Positions 56,869 to 64,000 of a stretch of 64,000 nucleotides of DNA are shown piece by piece. Each line of letters begins with the position of its first letter. Positions within the stretch are counted from its first letter, which is position 1. The DNA comes from Planctomycetaceae bacterium (GTDB lineage: Bacteria; Planctomycetota; Planctomycetia; Planctomycetales; Planctomycetaceae), in NCBI GenBank assembly GCA_021732995.1, contig JAKFWA010000017.1, forward strand, positions 42,147-106,146, read 5' to 3'. The notes below the pieces were generated by a model that did not search any database, was not told where the DNA came from, and was given only the letters and a program-made list of their open reading frames with translations. Both the position numbers and the translations under genes were made by a program.

Positions 56869-57025
56869 CAAGAAGCTTCATCGAGAACGAACTCTGAAGT
56901 GTCCTACCTCTTGTAACGCACATAACAAAAGAGCTGCAGCACGGAGTCGCCCTGAGTAGAACCGTTCTAGGGTTCGCTTGCCGGCCTGGGCGACTCGCCC
57001 CCACGTTTGCGATTCCGTGTCGCGA

Positions 57026-57964
57026 TCAATTCGGCTGCGGGACTTCGTCGCAGATCACATTGAAACTGGCCAGGGTGTTTGGACCGAAGGTAGTGCTGAT
57101 GGCCACGTCGACGGCGTCTCGTCCGCGGGCAATGAGGACTCGGCCGATTCGTGACGTGTTGTTGCGCGGATCGAAGACGTACCACTGGCCGCCGAGAAAG
57201 GCTTCAAACCAGCCGGCGAAATCCATCAGTCCGTAAGGGGGCGGCATGCCGACATCCCCGAGATATCCGGTGCAATACCGGGCCGGGATATTCAGGCAGC
57301 GGCAAAATGCAATCGCCAGATGGGCGTAGTCGCGGCAAACACCGATTCGTTCGTTGAAGGCTCCCACCGCCGTCCGAGTAGGCCGGGCCTGAGTGTAATC
57401 GAACTTGATATGGTGATGCACAAAATCGCAAATTGCCTGCACTCGGGGCCAGCCCAGCGGAGTATTACTGAATTGTTTCCACGCGAAATCGGACAAAAGG
57501 TCGGTCTCGCAATAACGACTCCCCAGCAGATAGATCAGAGTGTCCTCGGGCAGTTCCCAGACGGGATGCTGGCGTGCCGTGAGGGCCACCGGCTCCGCGA
57601 TTCCGGTTGAGCGGATGACGGCTGAGGTACTGATTCTGGTTCGGCCTGCCGGCGCTTCGATGCGGCTGCACCAGTTCCCGAATCCATCCCGGTAGGGCGT
57701 GATCATCACCGGCGGGCTGGTGACAAGATGATCCGGCTTCACGATTTCGTAGGCGTGGCTGTAGTGGATGTTGAGCATCAGCAACATCGGCGTGGGTTGA
57801 GGACAGTCGTAGATCAGTTCATAGCCCACTTTGATATAGATGGTATCACTCGCCTTTACTGAGATTGAGACACGAGAAAGACGCCCCTCGGCAGTTGAGC
57901 CGCGATGCAATTTCTCCCGGTAACAGAATTTACCGGATCCCCATCGTACTATAATGACGGACAT
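57026..57964 (-). CDS. Transglutaminase-like (papain-fold) protein
   Basis: A 312-residue reading from the ATG at 57964, 22 nt after the stop of the upstream gene. The family normally begins near IKVGYELIYDCPQPTPMLLMLNIHYSHA, so the first 40 residues may not be native and the start is uncertain. The domain continues with an N-terminal beta part and the transglutaminase core: VQAICDFVHHHIKFDYTQARPTRTAVGAFNERIGVCRDYAHLAIAFCRCLNIPARYCTGYLGD. This contains the catalytic Cys of GVCRDYAH. It ends with MDFAGWFEAFLGGQWYVFDPRNNTSRIGRVLIARGRDAVDVAISTTFG. At the place where a His is usual (DFHAW) this protein has DFAGW. Whether that is normal in this subfamily I cannot verify. Confidence 0.85.
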   Translation of the reverse strand: MSVIIVRWGSGKFCYREKLHRGSTAEGRLSRVSISVKASDTIYIKVGYELIYDCPQPTPMLLMLNIHYSHAYEIVKPDHLVTSPPVMITPYRDGFGNWCSRIEAPAGRTRISTSAVIRSTGIAEPVALTARQHPVWELPEDTLIYLLGSRYCETDLLSDFAWKQFSNTPLGWPRVQAICDFVHHHIKFDYTQARPTRTAVGAFNERIGVCRDYAHLAIAFCRCLNIPARYCTGYLGDVGMPPPYGLMDFAGWFEAFLGGQWYVFDPRNNTSRIGRVLIARGRDAVDVAISTTFGPNTLASFNVICDEVPQPN

Positions 57965-57986
57965 CTGACGCTGGCCGGTGGTGTCA

Positions 57987-58751
57987 TTAATCCGGAAGTT
58001 GAGGTAAATACGTGCCGTTGCGACTGCCCGCACACACCGAAACAAAGCGCCGGATGAGATCCAGATTGAACAGCCCCACGCCCCGTTCAGGATGCCACTG
58101 GACACCGACATAAAACGGTCGATCCGGGTCGTCGATGACTTCAATTACGCCATCGGGCGAGGTCGCGGTCACCCGCAAGCGGCCCGCGTTCTCAACCGCT
58201 TGATGATGTGAAGAGACCACTGTCGCACCGCAAAGATCTGCGTTTGAAAGCGGTTTACCGCTCGGGAAAGTTAACAGAGCCGATTCCGTTATTCTGACCA
58301 CGACACCGTGCTGATGATTGTTCTGATGCTCCTCGACCGCGTTCGCCAGCGAGTCAGGCAGATGCTGATTGAGTCGCCCGCCCGCGTGCAGTGCCATCAT
58401 CTGCATGCCCAGGCACACGCCCAGTACGGGACGCTGCGGCTTTCTGGACAGCGCGTCGAGCAACGCCAGTTCGAATGCCTGTCGTCGCGGTTCGATGCAT
58501 CGCGATTGCGGGTGTGCGGGATCACCAAACGCTTCGGTTCGAGCGTCGTCGCCACCTGTCAGCATCAACCCATCGCAGAGTTCCACGTACGCTGCAGCCA
58601 GCTCAACTTCCTGCGGCAACAGCAAAGGCAGGCCTCCAGCTTCAGCAACTGCCGCGCTGTAAGCCACATTGCTCTCATACCGACCGCTCGCAATGTCGTT
58701 GTCAATATTATCAACAGTGATACCAATTAAAGGGCGTTTCATGTGCGTCAT
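57987..58751 (-). CDS. Class I glutamine amidotransferase-like hydrolase (gamma-glutamyl-GABA hydrolase family)
   Basis: A 254-residue soluble protein from the ATG at 58751 (a second ATG is three codons later; neither has a ribosome site). It has the PuuD-like order: MKRPLIGITVDN start, NVAYSAAVAEAGGLPLLLPQ, CDGLMLTGGDDA, PRRQAFELALLDALSRKPQRPVLGVCLGMQMMALHAGG with the nucleophile Cys113, and FYVGVQWHPERG with His220 and Glu222 completing the triad. PuuD hydrolyses gamma-glutamyl-GABA in putrescine breakdown; here no other Puu gene is present, so another gamma-glutamyl or amide substrate is equally possible. The transglutaminase-like gene follows on the same strand. Confidence 0.88.
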   Translation of the reverse strand: MTHMKRPLIGITVDNIDNDIASGRYESNVAYSAAVAEAGGLPLLLPQEVELAAAYVELCDGLMLTGGDDARTEAFGDPAHPQSRCIEPRRQAFELALLDALSRKPQRPVLGVCLGMQMMALHAGGRLNQHLPDSLANAVEEHQNNHQHGVVVRITESALLTFPSGKPLSNADLCGATVVSSHHQAVENAGRLRVTATSPDGVIEVIDDPDRPFYVGVQWHPERGVGLFNLDLIRRFVSVCAGSRNGTYLPQLPD

Positions 58752-58899
58752 TGTAGCCGCATGGACCTGATTTCACCGCCGTTCCATTGGCCGATTCACT
58801 CAATGTTTCGAGACCGTTCAGCAGTGCGGTGTCGACTTTTGAGGGCGTGCAGCGTACGACTCTGGACATTCTCCAGGTTCCTTCGCGGAGGCCAGACAT

Positions 58900-60444
58900 A
58901 TGAATCGCAGCGGCTGTCGCAAAGATGAGCATCCGCGGCTAAACAGGCGGGAACTTCTGCGAGTCGGCGGATTGAGTCTCTTCGGTACGGGACTGGCTGA
59001 TCTGCTGCGATTGGAAGCTCAGGCAACCTCGGATACTCCGCGACGCGCGAAGTCGGTGATATTCATCTTTCAATCCGGAGGACCCTCCGCTCAGGAAACG
59101 GTGGATCCAAAACCGCTGGCACCAGATGGCATTCGTGGCGAGTACGGGGTCACTCAAACCAAGCTGCCGGGCGTGCTGTTCTGCGAATATCTGCCGAAGC
59201 TGGCGGCGCGGGCGGAGCGCTTCTCCATCGTGCGGACGATGCATCATCTGGCGGAGCGTCAGTTTCGCAACGAGCACAGCAGTTGCACGTACCTGCTCCA
59301 GACCGGCACCACCGAGATGCCGCCGGGTGATACCAACGCGTCGATCGTGGCGACTCGACCCGGCCGTTTTGAGTGGCCGTCGATTGGTGCTCAGGTCGCC
59401 TATGCGGCTCCAGTCGCGGGCGGCCTGCCGGCGATGATTGAGATTCCGCGCTCGAACCTCATGAACTACCCCGGTCGCGGAGCCGGCTTGCTGGGACCGA
59501 AATTTGAACGCTGGGGCGTTGACCTGGCTCCGCAATGCAAAGCTCCGGATGCCGCCGGTTCGTGCCCGAACTGCTTCAGCCACGATGACCCGAACGATCC
59601 AGAGCGCAAGGCGGGGCCCGGCCCAAAAGCGTGGTGGAACAATTCAAGCTGCCGCAAACCGGATTTCCATTTGCCCAACCTGGGAGGTGGGGCCTCGATC
59701 GCGCAGGTTGAGAACCGCATGTTGCTGTTACATCAGATGGATGTGTTGAAGGCTCAAGCGGACGACGCTTATCGAACCGGCCGCATCGGCGCCTGGGATG
59801 CTTACCGTCAGCAGGCGCTGCAGGTCCTGCTGGCGACTCGACCCGGTCAACAGAACCCGTTTGATCTGTCGCAGGAAAGCGACCGCACGCGAGACCTCTA
59901 CGGTCGCGAAGAGTGGGGCCAGGCGTTTCTCGTCGCACGTCGACTGGTCGAAGCCGGCGTGCGGATGGTGCAGATCAATCTGCGCGGCTGGGACACTCAT
60001 CAGAACGCCTTCCGCGATTTGAAAGGCAAGTTGCTGCCGTCGATCGACCATTGCATGAGCGGCTTGCTGGATGACCTGGCGGATCGCGGCCTGCTGGACG
60101 AGACGCTGGTCGTGATGTGCGGAGAAATGGGCCGTACGCCCAAGATCTCACCGATCGCCGCTGGTGGTAAGAATGCCAGCGGCGAAGTCTTCACTCCGGG
60201 ACGTCATCATTGGGGCGACGTGTTCCCGTGCTTCTTCGCCGGTGGCGGCGTTCGTCCCGGTCAAATCATCGGCCAGACCGACGCTCACGGCGGCCTGCCT
60301 GTTTCCGACGCATTCACTCCGTCGGACCTCGCCGCGACGATCCTGCAGCAGTTGGGAGTTGATCCGCATACCGAGTTCCGCGACTCGAATGGTCGCCCTT
60401 ATCGCCTGTTCCTCGGCGAACCGATCCGGCCACTAGTGGGATAA
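58900..60444 (+). CDS. DUF1501 family exported protein (copy 3)
   Basis: A 514-residue protein from the ATG at 58900, with GGAGG eight bases upstream. A twin-arginine-like segment (LNRRELLRVGGLSLFGTGLADLL) is followed by the family landmarks SVIFIFQSGGPSAQETVDPKPLAPDGIRGEY, HHLAERQFRNEHSSCTYLLQTG, DLYGREEWGQAFLVARRLVEAGVRMVQINLRGWDTHQNAF, and LLDETLVVMCGEMGRTPKIS. An unusual insertion around 212-260 contains Cys in CKAPDAAGSCPNCFSHDDP and SSCRKPDFHLP, possibly a small metal site. It is divergent from the amidotransferase-like gene and has no DUF1549/DUF1553 neighbour. Substrate is unknown. Confidence 0.92.
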   Translation: MNRSGCRKDEHPRLNRRELLRVGGLSLFGTGLADLLRLEAQATSDTPRRAKSVIFIFQSGGPSAQETVDPKPLAPDGIRGEYGVTQTKLPGVLFCEYLPKLAARAERFSIVRTMHHLAERQFRNEHSSCTYLLQTGTTEMPPGDTNASIVATRPGRFEWPSIGAQVAYAAPVAGGLPAMIEIPRSNLMNYPGRGAGLLGPKFERWGVDLAPQCKAPDAAGSCPNCFSHDDPNDPERKAGPGPKAWWNNSSCRKPDFHLPNLGGGASIAQVENRMLLLHQMDVLKAQADDAYRTGRIGAWDAYRQQALQVLLATRPGQQNPFDLSQESDRTRDLYGREEWGQAFLVARRLVEAGVRMVQINLRGWDTHQNAFRDLKGKLLPSIDHCMSGLLDDLADRGLLDETLVVMCGEMGRTPKISPIAAGGKNASGEVFTPGRHHWGDVFPCFFAGGGVRPGQIIGQTDAHGGLPVSDAFTPSDLAATILQQLGVDPHTEFRDSNGRPYRLFLGEPIRPLVG

Positions 60445-60617
60445 TGCCCTTCGCGAACGGCACGTTGGCAGAGCACAGCATCCACTAGCCAGCAGCCTGT
60501 ATTTCTCGAACTTCCTGTTGATGTCGGCGACATTTTCTTGAAGGGCGATCGTGGCTAGATTCACTAGCGATAATAGCTAAAATCGCTCGCGAAACTACCA
60601 ACCTTGGAGTGCAAAGC

Positions 60618-61268
60618 GTGCCAAAATCGAATGACTCAAAATTTCTTAAGTTTATAGTCTGCCATCCCATTTGGGCGTTTTTAATAGCGTCCGTAATCAT
60701 TGTGATACTCACTGGCATCTACGGACGGGTTGTTTACTTGAATTTCTGTAAATGGGGTGATCGCGGCACCTTTGGCGACATGTTTGGAGCGTTGAACGCT
60801 GTCTTTTCTGGGCTTGCTTTCGTCGGAGTCGTCATCGCTCTCTTGTATCAACATGCCGAATTGACTCGTGTGGAAGAAACGCAAGATGAGGACCGTCAGC
60901 AAGCGGCAAAGGCTATTCATGCTCAGTCGATGATGTTGGTAACTCAGATTCTGCAGGCTGAGAATGTCAGACAGGCAAGGCAGCATGTATTTAGAGTGCT
61001 CAAGGGAAAGGTATTCGATGATTGGGCGTCCGATACGGAAGACACTGATCAAGCCGAAATCGTTTGCCACACTTTTGACTCCGTCGCCGCAATGTGCCGA
61101 TGCGACTTGTTGCCTTGGGATTTCGTGACGAAGAATCGCTCTCATTCCATATGTGGATCATGGAATATCCTAGAGCCCTTAGTAAAAAAATATCGGACAG
61201 AACGAGAAAGTCCCGAGCTTTGGAGCGACTTCGAGAGGCTTGCAAAAGAGGCACGCAAGTCTAACTGA
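60618..61268 (+). CDS. AT-rich membrane-anchored protein of unknown function
   Basis: A 216-residue protein started at the GTG at 60618, with GGAG eight bases upstream. Two hydrophobic segments occupy residues about 10-35 (FIVCHPIWAFLIASVIIVILTGIYG) and 50-80. The second begins with the block GTFGDMFGALNAVFSGLAFVGVVIALLYQ, which I recall from many uncharacterised, often defence-associated, bacterial membrane proteins. The cytosolic C-terminal part is helical and charged, with several Cys (VCHTFD, MCRCDLLPWDF). The gene is clearly more AT-rich than its surroundings (27 of 60 bases in 60661-60720 are G or C), which suggests acquisition by transfer. A small AGCGAT...ATCGCT inverted repeat lies about 30 bp upstream. 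No defence partner genes are adjacent. Confidence 0.78.
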   Translation: MPKSNDSKFLKFIVCHPIWAFLIASVIIVILTGIYGRVVYLNFCKWGDRGTFGDMFGALNAVFSGLAFVGVVIALLYQHAELTRVEETQDEDRQQAAKAIHAQSMMLVTQILQAENVRQARQHVFRVLKGKVFDDWASDTEDTDQAEIVCHTFDSVAAMCRCDLLPWDFVTKNRSHSICGSWNILEPLVKKYRTERESPELWSDFERLAKEARKSN

Positions 61269-61576
61269 TGGGGCACTCGGGTATAATTAATTCTGCCAAA
61301 ACGTGAATAGCGACCAGGATGCCAGTGTTGTCACCTCACTGGATTGTAATGGGATTGTCGGACTCATGCTCGCAATGCATACGGCAGTTTCGTGTTCTGA
61401 GTATGCGAGACTTCAGATTCGTCATCGCATGCCAGGTTAATGACGAGTGATCCGTGTCGCGATGGGCCTCGAGCACTTGGATGTTGTCGCCGAAGAAATC
61501 GGGATTTGAACTCGTCAACGCCGGGCGGGGGCAACAAACTGCGCGGGGTTTCAACGCATCACGTCAGGATGGACTC
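61269..61576. other. Intergenic 308 bp
   Basis: A TATAAT word at 61282-61287 could be a -10 box, but the sequence 17 bases before it does not resemble a -35. No repeat or RNA-like structure was seen. The frame of the following gene extends back to 61454 without a ribosome site, so I do not count that part as coding. Confidence 0.45.
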
Positions 61577-62551
61577 ATGCAGAGCGAAGATGAAGTAGCG
61601 GCGTTCGTGCAGGCATTCATGGCTGAGCTTCGTCTGCATCCGTGTGGTCCGAATTCAGCGTTTGGAGACATCAAGGGTCATCCCGTGACGATGACCGTGC
61701 TCAGCGGTGACCCATTTGCGTTGCTGTTCGCATTCAGGATCGTGCAGCCGGAGTCAGGGCAGTTCGAGCCGCCCGTCCTGATCCGTGAGCTGATGGCCGA
61801 GGGGGACGCCAAGGTCTCGATTGAGGACGGACTCGCGTGGCTATCCCTCTATCGCTTGAACGGCGTTTCGCGCGAGATGGTGCAAGGCGTCGTCGAAACG
61901 TTTGCCGACGGTCTGACCGCCGCACAGTTGGCTCTACCGCCGGGATGTGCCACTGCAGGCTGTGAGAGAGTGGCTCAGCCGGTGCACATCGAAGGGCGTA
62001 CCAGTCGGCTTTGTCCGGCCTGCCTGGAACGTCTCTTCGCCGAACGCGAACGAGAAGAACGCGAGCTCAACCGCATGAGCCTCAAGCATGTGTTTGGCCT
62101 GCCGCTGGTGGTTCTGCTGGCGGCCAGTGGCTGGGCGGTGTTCTGGATGGTGGTTGACCTGGTGCTGCTCTGGTTCAAAGTGCAGGTCATCGTTTTGGAC
62201 AAGTTCACCGTGCTGGTGTTCCTCGCCATTCTGGGACTGTTCGGCTACTGCCTGGGCGTCCCGCTGGGAAGTTTTCTGCGGCGGTCTGGCCTGGTGAACA
62301 AGTTCCCGAAGTTTATGAGCACCGCCGCCATGCTGATGGTCGCGGTGGTCGGTGAGTTCTTCTACGTCAACATCTACATATTCCGCACTGCGGGAGTGCT
62401 GGATGTTGGCTTCGCGCTCGAGTGGTTGCCGCAATTGTGGATTCGGGAATATCCCCGCTGGTGGCTGGCTGGAAAGCTGGTCGCTATCGCTGCCATCGCC
62501 GCGGGAATGCTCACCACGATCGAGCGGAAGCGAGCCGCCGTGCGCGTGTGA
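61577..62551 (+). CDS. Membrane protein with central zinc-ribbon-like cysteines, unknown function
   Basis: A 324-residue protein from the ATG at 61577, with AGGA seven bases upstream. Residues 1-125 are a soluble domain with mixed alpha/beta pattern (AAFVQAFMAELRLHPCG, AFRIVQPESGQFEPPVLIRELMAEGD). Residues 130-170 hold four cysteines, GCATAGCERVAQPVHIEGRTSRLCPACLERLF, arranged like a zinc ribbon. A charged helix (AEREREERELNRM) follows, then four hydrophobic segments from about 178 to 320. I do not recognise a family. The cysteine pattern is intact. It is probably an inner-membrane protein with a cytosolic sensor-like head. Confidence 0.75.
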   Translation: MQSEDEVAAFVQAFMAELRLHPCGPNSAFGDIKGHPVTMTVLSGDPFALLFAFRIVQPESGQFEPPVLIRELMAEGDAKVSIEDGLAWLSLYRLNGVSREMVQGVVETFADGLTAAQLALPPGCATAGCERVAQPVHIEGRTSRLCPACLERLFAEREREERELNRMSLKHVFGLPLVVLLAASGWAVFWMVVDLVLLWFKVQVIVLDKFTVLVFLAILGLFGYCLGVPLGSFLRRSGLVNKFPKFMSTAAMLMVAVVGEFFYVNIYIFRTAGVLDVGFALEWLPQLWIREYPRWWLAGKLVAIAAIAAGMLTTIERKRAAVRV

Positions 62552-62666
62552 CGCGCTTCGCAGAAAACAACTGCGAGTCAGGCTGGCGTTCTAAGAGGCT
62601 GACAAACAACTGCAAGAGCAGGCAGGAGTGGCATCTTTGAGTTCTTTGTCAGCGTTCTAAGTCGCA

Positions 62667-62735
62667 GGCACATTCCATGTGCCGTTCGCAGAGTTCGGCA
62701 GGCTGGTTTTCAGGCTACGGCACTCGGAGAGTGCC
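62667..62735. repeat. Two GGCAC palindromes
   Basis: GGCACAT-TCC-ATGTGCC (62667-62683) and GGCACTC-GGA-GAGTGCC (62719-62735) are perfect 7-bp hairpins between convergent genes. The first is followed by GTTCGCAGAG, and related words (TTCGCGAACGGCACGT) occur at 42031-42046 and 60450-60465, so a REP-like family is indicated. Confidence 0.75.
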
Positions 62736-62781
62736 TGCTCCGAATCAGAGCGGACCGCGCAATTCATCCCCGGAATCCGTA

Positions 62782-63351
62782 TTACGACGCGGCACTCGTG
62801 GCGAGTTCCAGAACCAGAATCGTCACACATGCGATCAAGCTGCCCCAGGCGAGTCTCGGGCTGATGGGCTGAGCGTTCGGGCCGAGTCCGAAGTGTGTCC
62901 CCAAGCCGTTCCATAAGGTGAACCCAGCGACGGTGCAGATCGCTCCGAAGGTCCATAAGTGCCACGGAGCGGAACCGTTTCTCAGCATCTCGTGGCAGTC
63001 GCCGACATGATCGATCGAGCCGACGCCGATATAGAGTCCATTGGCGATCAGGCAGAACCCGGCGAAGAATCGCAGCAGGAACGTAGTGCTGAGCCGCATC
63101 TGGCAAGCAATCAACCAGGACAGAGTGGGCAACGCCACGCCGACCACCGGCCCAGCCCAGACGACAATCAGGGGATGAACATTCTCCGTGACATCCGTGC
63201 GAGAAATTGCCATCGGGTGCAGAACCACTCGCTCCACTCGAGCGCCGGTCAGCCAGGCACCGACAATGTGGCCCAGCTCATGCACGGCCTGCATCCCGAG
63301 CCAGCATCCCAGCAGCGTGGAGATGATCAGCACAGCGCGGCGAGCGGCCAT
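62782..63351 (-). CDS. M50-like membrane zinc metalloprotease
   Basis: A 189-residue polytopic protein from the ATG at 63351; a TTG six codons earlier is less likely. The first membrane helix contains the zinc-binding motif HELGH at 24-28 (WLGMQAVHELGHIVGAWLTGARVERVVLHPMAISRTD), the site-2 protease arrangement. It is followed by IVVWAGPVVGVALPTLSWLIA and two or three further hydrophobic segments, with NGLYIGVGSIDHVGDCHEMLRNG in the middle, where a conserved D (SIDHVGD) could supply the third ligand. It is much smaller than typical RseP (about 450) and lacks PDZ domains. It probably cleaves membrane proteins, perhaps an anti-sigma factor, but no such gene is adjacent. Confidence 0.82.
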   Translation of the reverse strand: MAARRAVLIISTLLGCWLGMQAVHELGHIVGAWLTGARVERVVLHPMAISRTDVTENVHPLIVVWAGPVVGVALPTLSWLIACQMRLSTTFLLRFFAGFCLIANGLYIGVGSIDHVGDCHEMLRNGSAPWHLWTFGAICTVAGFTLWNGLGTHFGLGPNAQPISPRLAWGSLIACVTILVLELATSAAS

Positions 63352-63446
63352 CTCATGCCCCAAATGCAACAGCCACGAACGAGAGCGTCAACGGACGCTG
63401 CCATTCGTGGCTGTCAGGATTACTTCGTTATCGCGGCAGGCAGTGG

Positions 63447-64000
63447 TTAGCGCGACGCACGAGTATTGAAGGATGACTTCGGAGTCGTCTCTTCTGGAGA
63501 CGGGTTCTTCTTGGCCGCTTCGGCCTTGTCGACCGCTCGCTGCTTGCCAGCGGCGACGAGTTCCTGAGCCGCCATGATTTCGCGAGTCGTGAATTGTGGT
63601 GGCTGAGGTCCTCCGCCCAGACGCTTCTGCTTCATCGCCGCCAGTTCGCCCCAGCTCATGCCATTCGACAGGTGCCAGGCTGCGGCCTGAGCGACGTTCT
63701 CGGAAGCCTTGCCTTCAGACACGAAACCCAGAACTTCTTTCAGCGTCGGATCCTTCGAGAAGGACTCGACGGGGGTCACGCGGTATTCCATGCGGGAGAT
63801 GGGTTCGGCCTTACCGTATTCGAGGCAGACCGATCGGACAGGCAGACGCACGATGCGTTCAGCGGGAATCGAGAAGAAACCGCCGCCGCCCATACCGCCG
63901 CCGCCCAGGCCGCCACCACCGAGTCCACCGCCACCCATCGCGCCGCCACCGGCTCCACCACCCGTGGCCTGACCACCACCGCCGCCACCCATTCCACCAC
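63447..64000 (-). CDS. Glycine-rich protein of unknown function, 5' end outside window
   Basis: The frame is still open at the window edge (codons before the Met at 63992 read Gly), so the N-terminus is missing. The visible part starts with about 40 residues of Gly/Met-rich low complexity (repeated GGGMGGGG and GGGLGGGG units), likely flexible or exported. A compact domain follows: FFSIPAERIVRLPVRSVCLEYGKAEPISRMEYRVTPVESFSKDPTLKEVLGFVSEGKASENVAQAAAWHLSNGMSWGELAAM. A charged Lys/Ala tail ends the protein. The domain pattern is seen in other planctomycete proteins of unknown role. I infer nothing further. Confidence 0.7.
   Translation of the reverse strand, partial: GGMGGGGGGQATGGGAGGGAMGGGGLGGGGLGGGGMGGGGFFSIPAERIVRLPVRSVCLEYGKAEPISRMEYRVTPVESFSKDPTLKEVLGFVSEGKASENVAQAAAWHLSNGMSWGELAAMKQKRLGGGPQPPQFTTREIMAAQELVAAGKQRAVDKAEAAKKNPSPEETTPKSSFNTRASR

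Larger units (their letters stand above)
55479..57025. other. Gene-free, repeat-rich stretch of 1.55 kb
   Basis: This is the longest region without a credible gene. It holds several short inverted repeats, listed separately (55612-55731, 56571-56617, 56808-56868), and AT-rich unique sequence around 55880-56330. Frames of 100-230 codons exist on both strands (for example 55470-56153 plus, 56334-56750 minus) but they run through both arms of inverted repeats, have high Arg/Ser/Pro composition and no ribosome sites. It may be a decayed gene region, a repeat landing site, or an untranslated RNA locus; I have no evidence to choose. Confidence 0.65.

Overview
The window looks like a chromosomal segment of a GC-rich planctomycete (Planctomycetota, probably the Planctomycetaceae/Pirellulaceae sphere). 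This is inferred from lineage-typical families: three DUF1501 proteins with twin-arginine-like N-termini, two DUF1559 pseudopilin-like proteins ([14 protein letters not shown] start, late H-x(n)-DG motif), a DUF3467 protein, an LEPR-XLL-type N-terminus on a giant secreted protein, response-regulator/zinc-ribbon and FHA proteins, and many long GC-rich inverted repeats between genes. I found no rRNA, tRNA, CRISPR array, transposase or integrase.

Layout. 1-5.4 kb: the 3' part of a very large enzyme that I read as PPi-type phosphoenolpyruvate carboxykinase, then a DUF3467 protein and a LarA-like (DUF2088) protein. 5.4-10.8 kb (minus strand): a lipoprotein and a probable operon flhB > dimethylformamidase-beta-like > DUF1501, the last two overlapping by 4 nt. 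11.1-14.3 kb (plus): a thioredoxin/YHS fusion, the magnesium transporter MgtE and a second thioredoxin-fold protein. 14.4-19.2 kb (minus): a serine beta-lactamase-like hydrolase fused to a second domain, a DUF1559 protein and a XylR/AraC-type regulator. 19.9-34.8 kb (plus): one uninterrupted gene for a 4961-residue surface or secreted protein. It is built from four successive repeat types, three jelly-roll-like modules and a C-terminal metzincin-type zinc motif. 35-37.5 kb: ThiL, a receiver/zinc-ribbon protein and an FHA protein. 38-43 kb (plus): an unrecognised exported protein followed by a strong terminator, then a GlcD-like oxidase and a UbiA-family prenyltransferase. 43-48.5 kb: DUF1501, a small lipoprotein, DUF1559, and two adjacent 16S rRNA methyltransferases (RsmH, RsmE). 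48.8-55.5 kb (minus): the primary sigma factor, a coupled pair (squalene-oxidase-repeat protein and NPCBM protein), a D-threonine-aldolase-like enzyme and a small zinc-ribbon membrane protein. 55.5-57 kb: a gene-free, repeat-rich stretch. 57-64 kb: a transglutaminase-like protein, a glutamine-amidotransferase-like hydrolase, DUF1501, an AT-rich membrane protein of unknown function, a zinc-ribbon membrane protein, an M50-like membrane protease and the start of a glycine-rich protein cut by the window edge.

Most genes are single or in pairs, as is usual for planctomycetes. Clear functional coupling is visible only for the two ATGA-overlapping pairs, the rRNA methyltransferase neighbours and perhaps the receiver/FHA pair. 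The most unusual element is the giant repeat protein. The next most interesting are the PPi-PEPCK-like gene, the fusion proteins and the interspersed inverted-repeat families.
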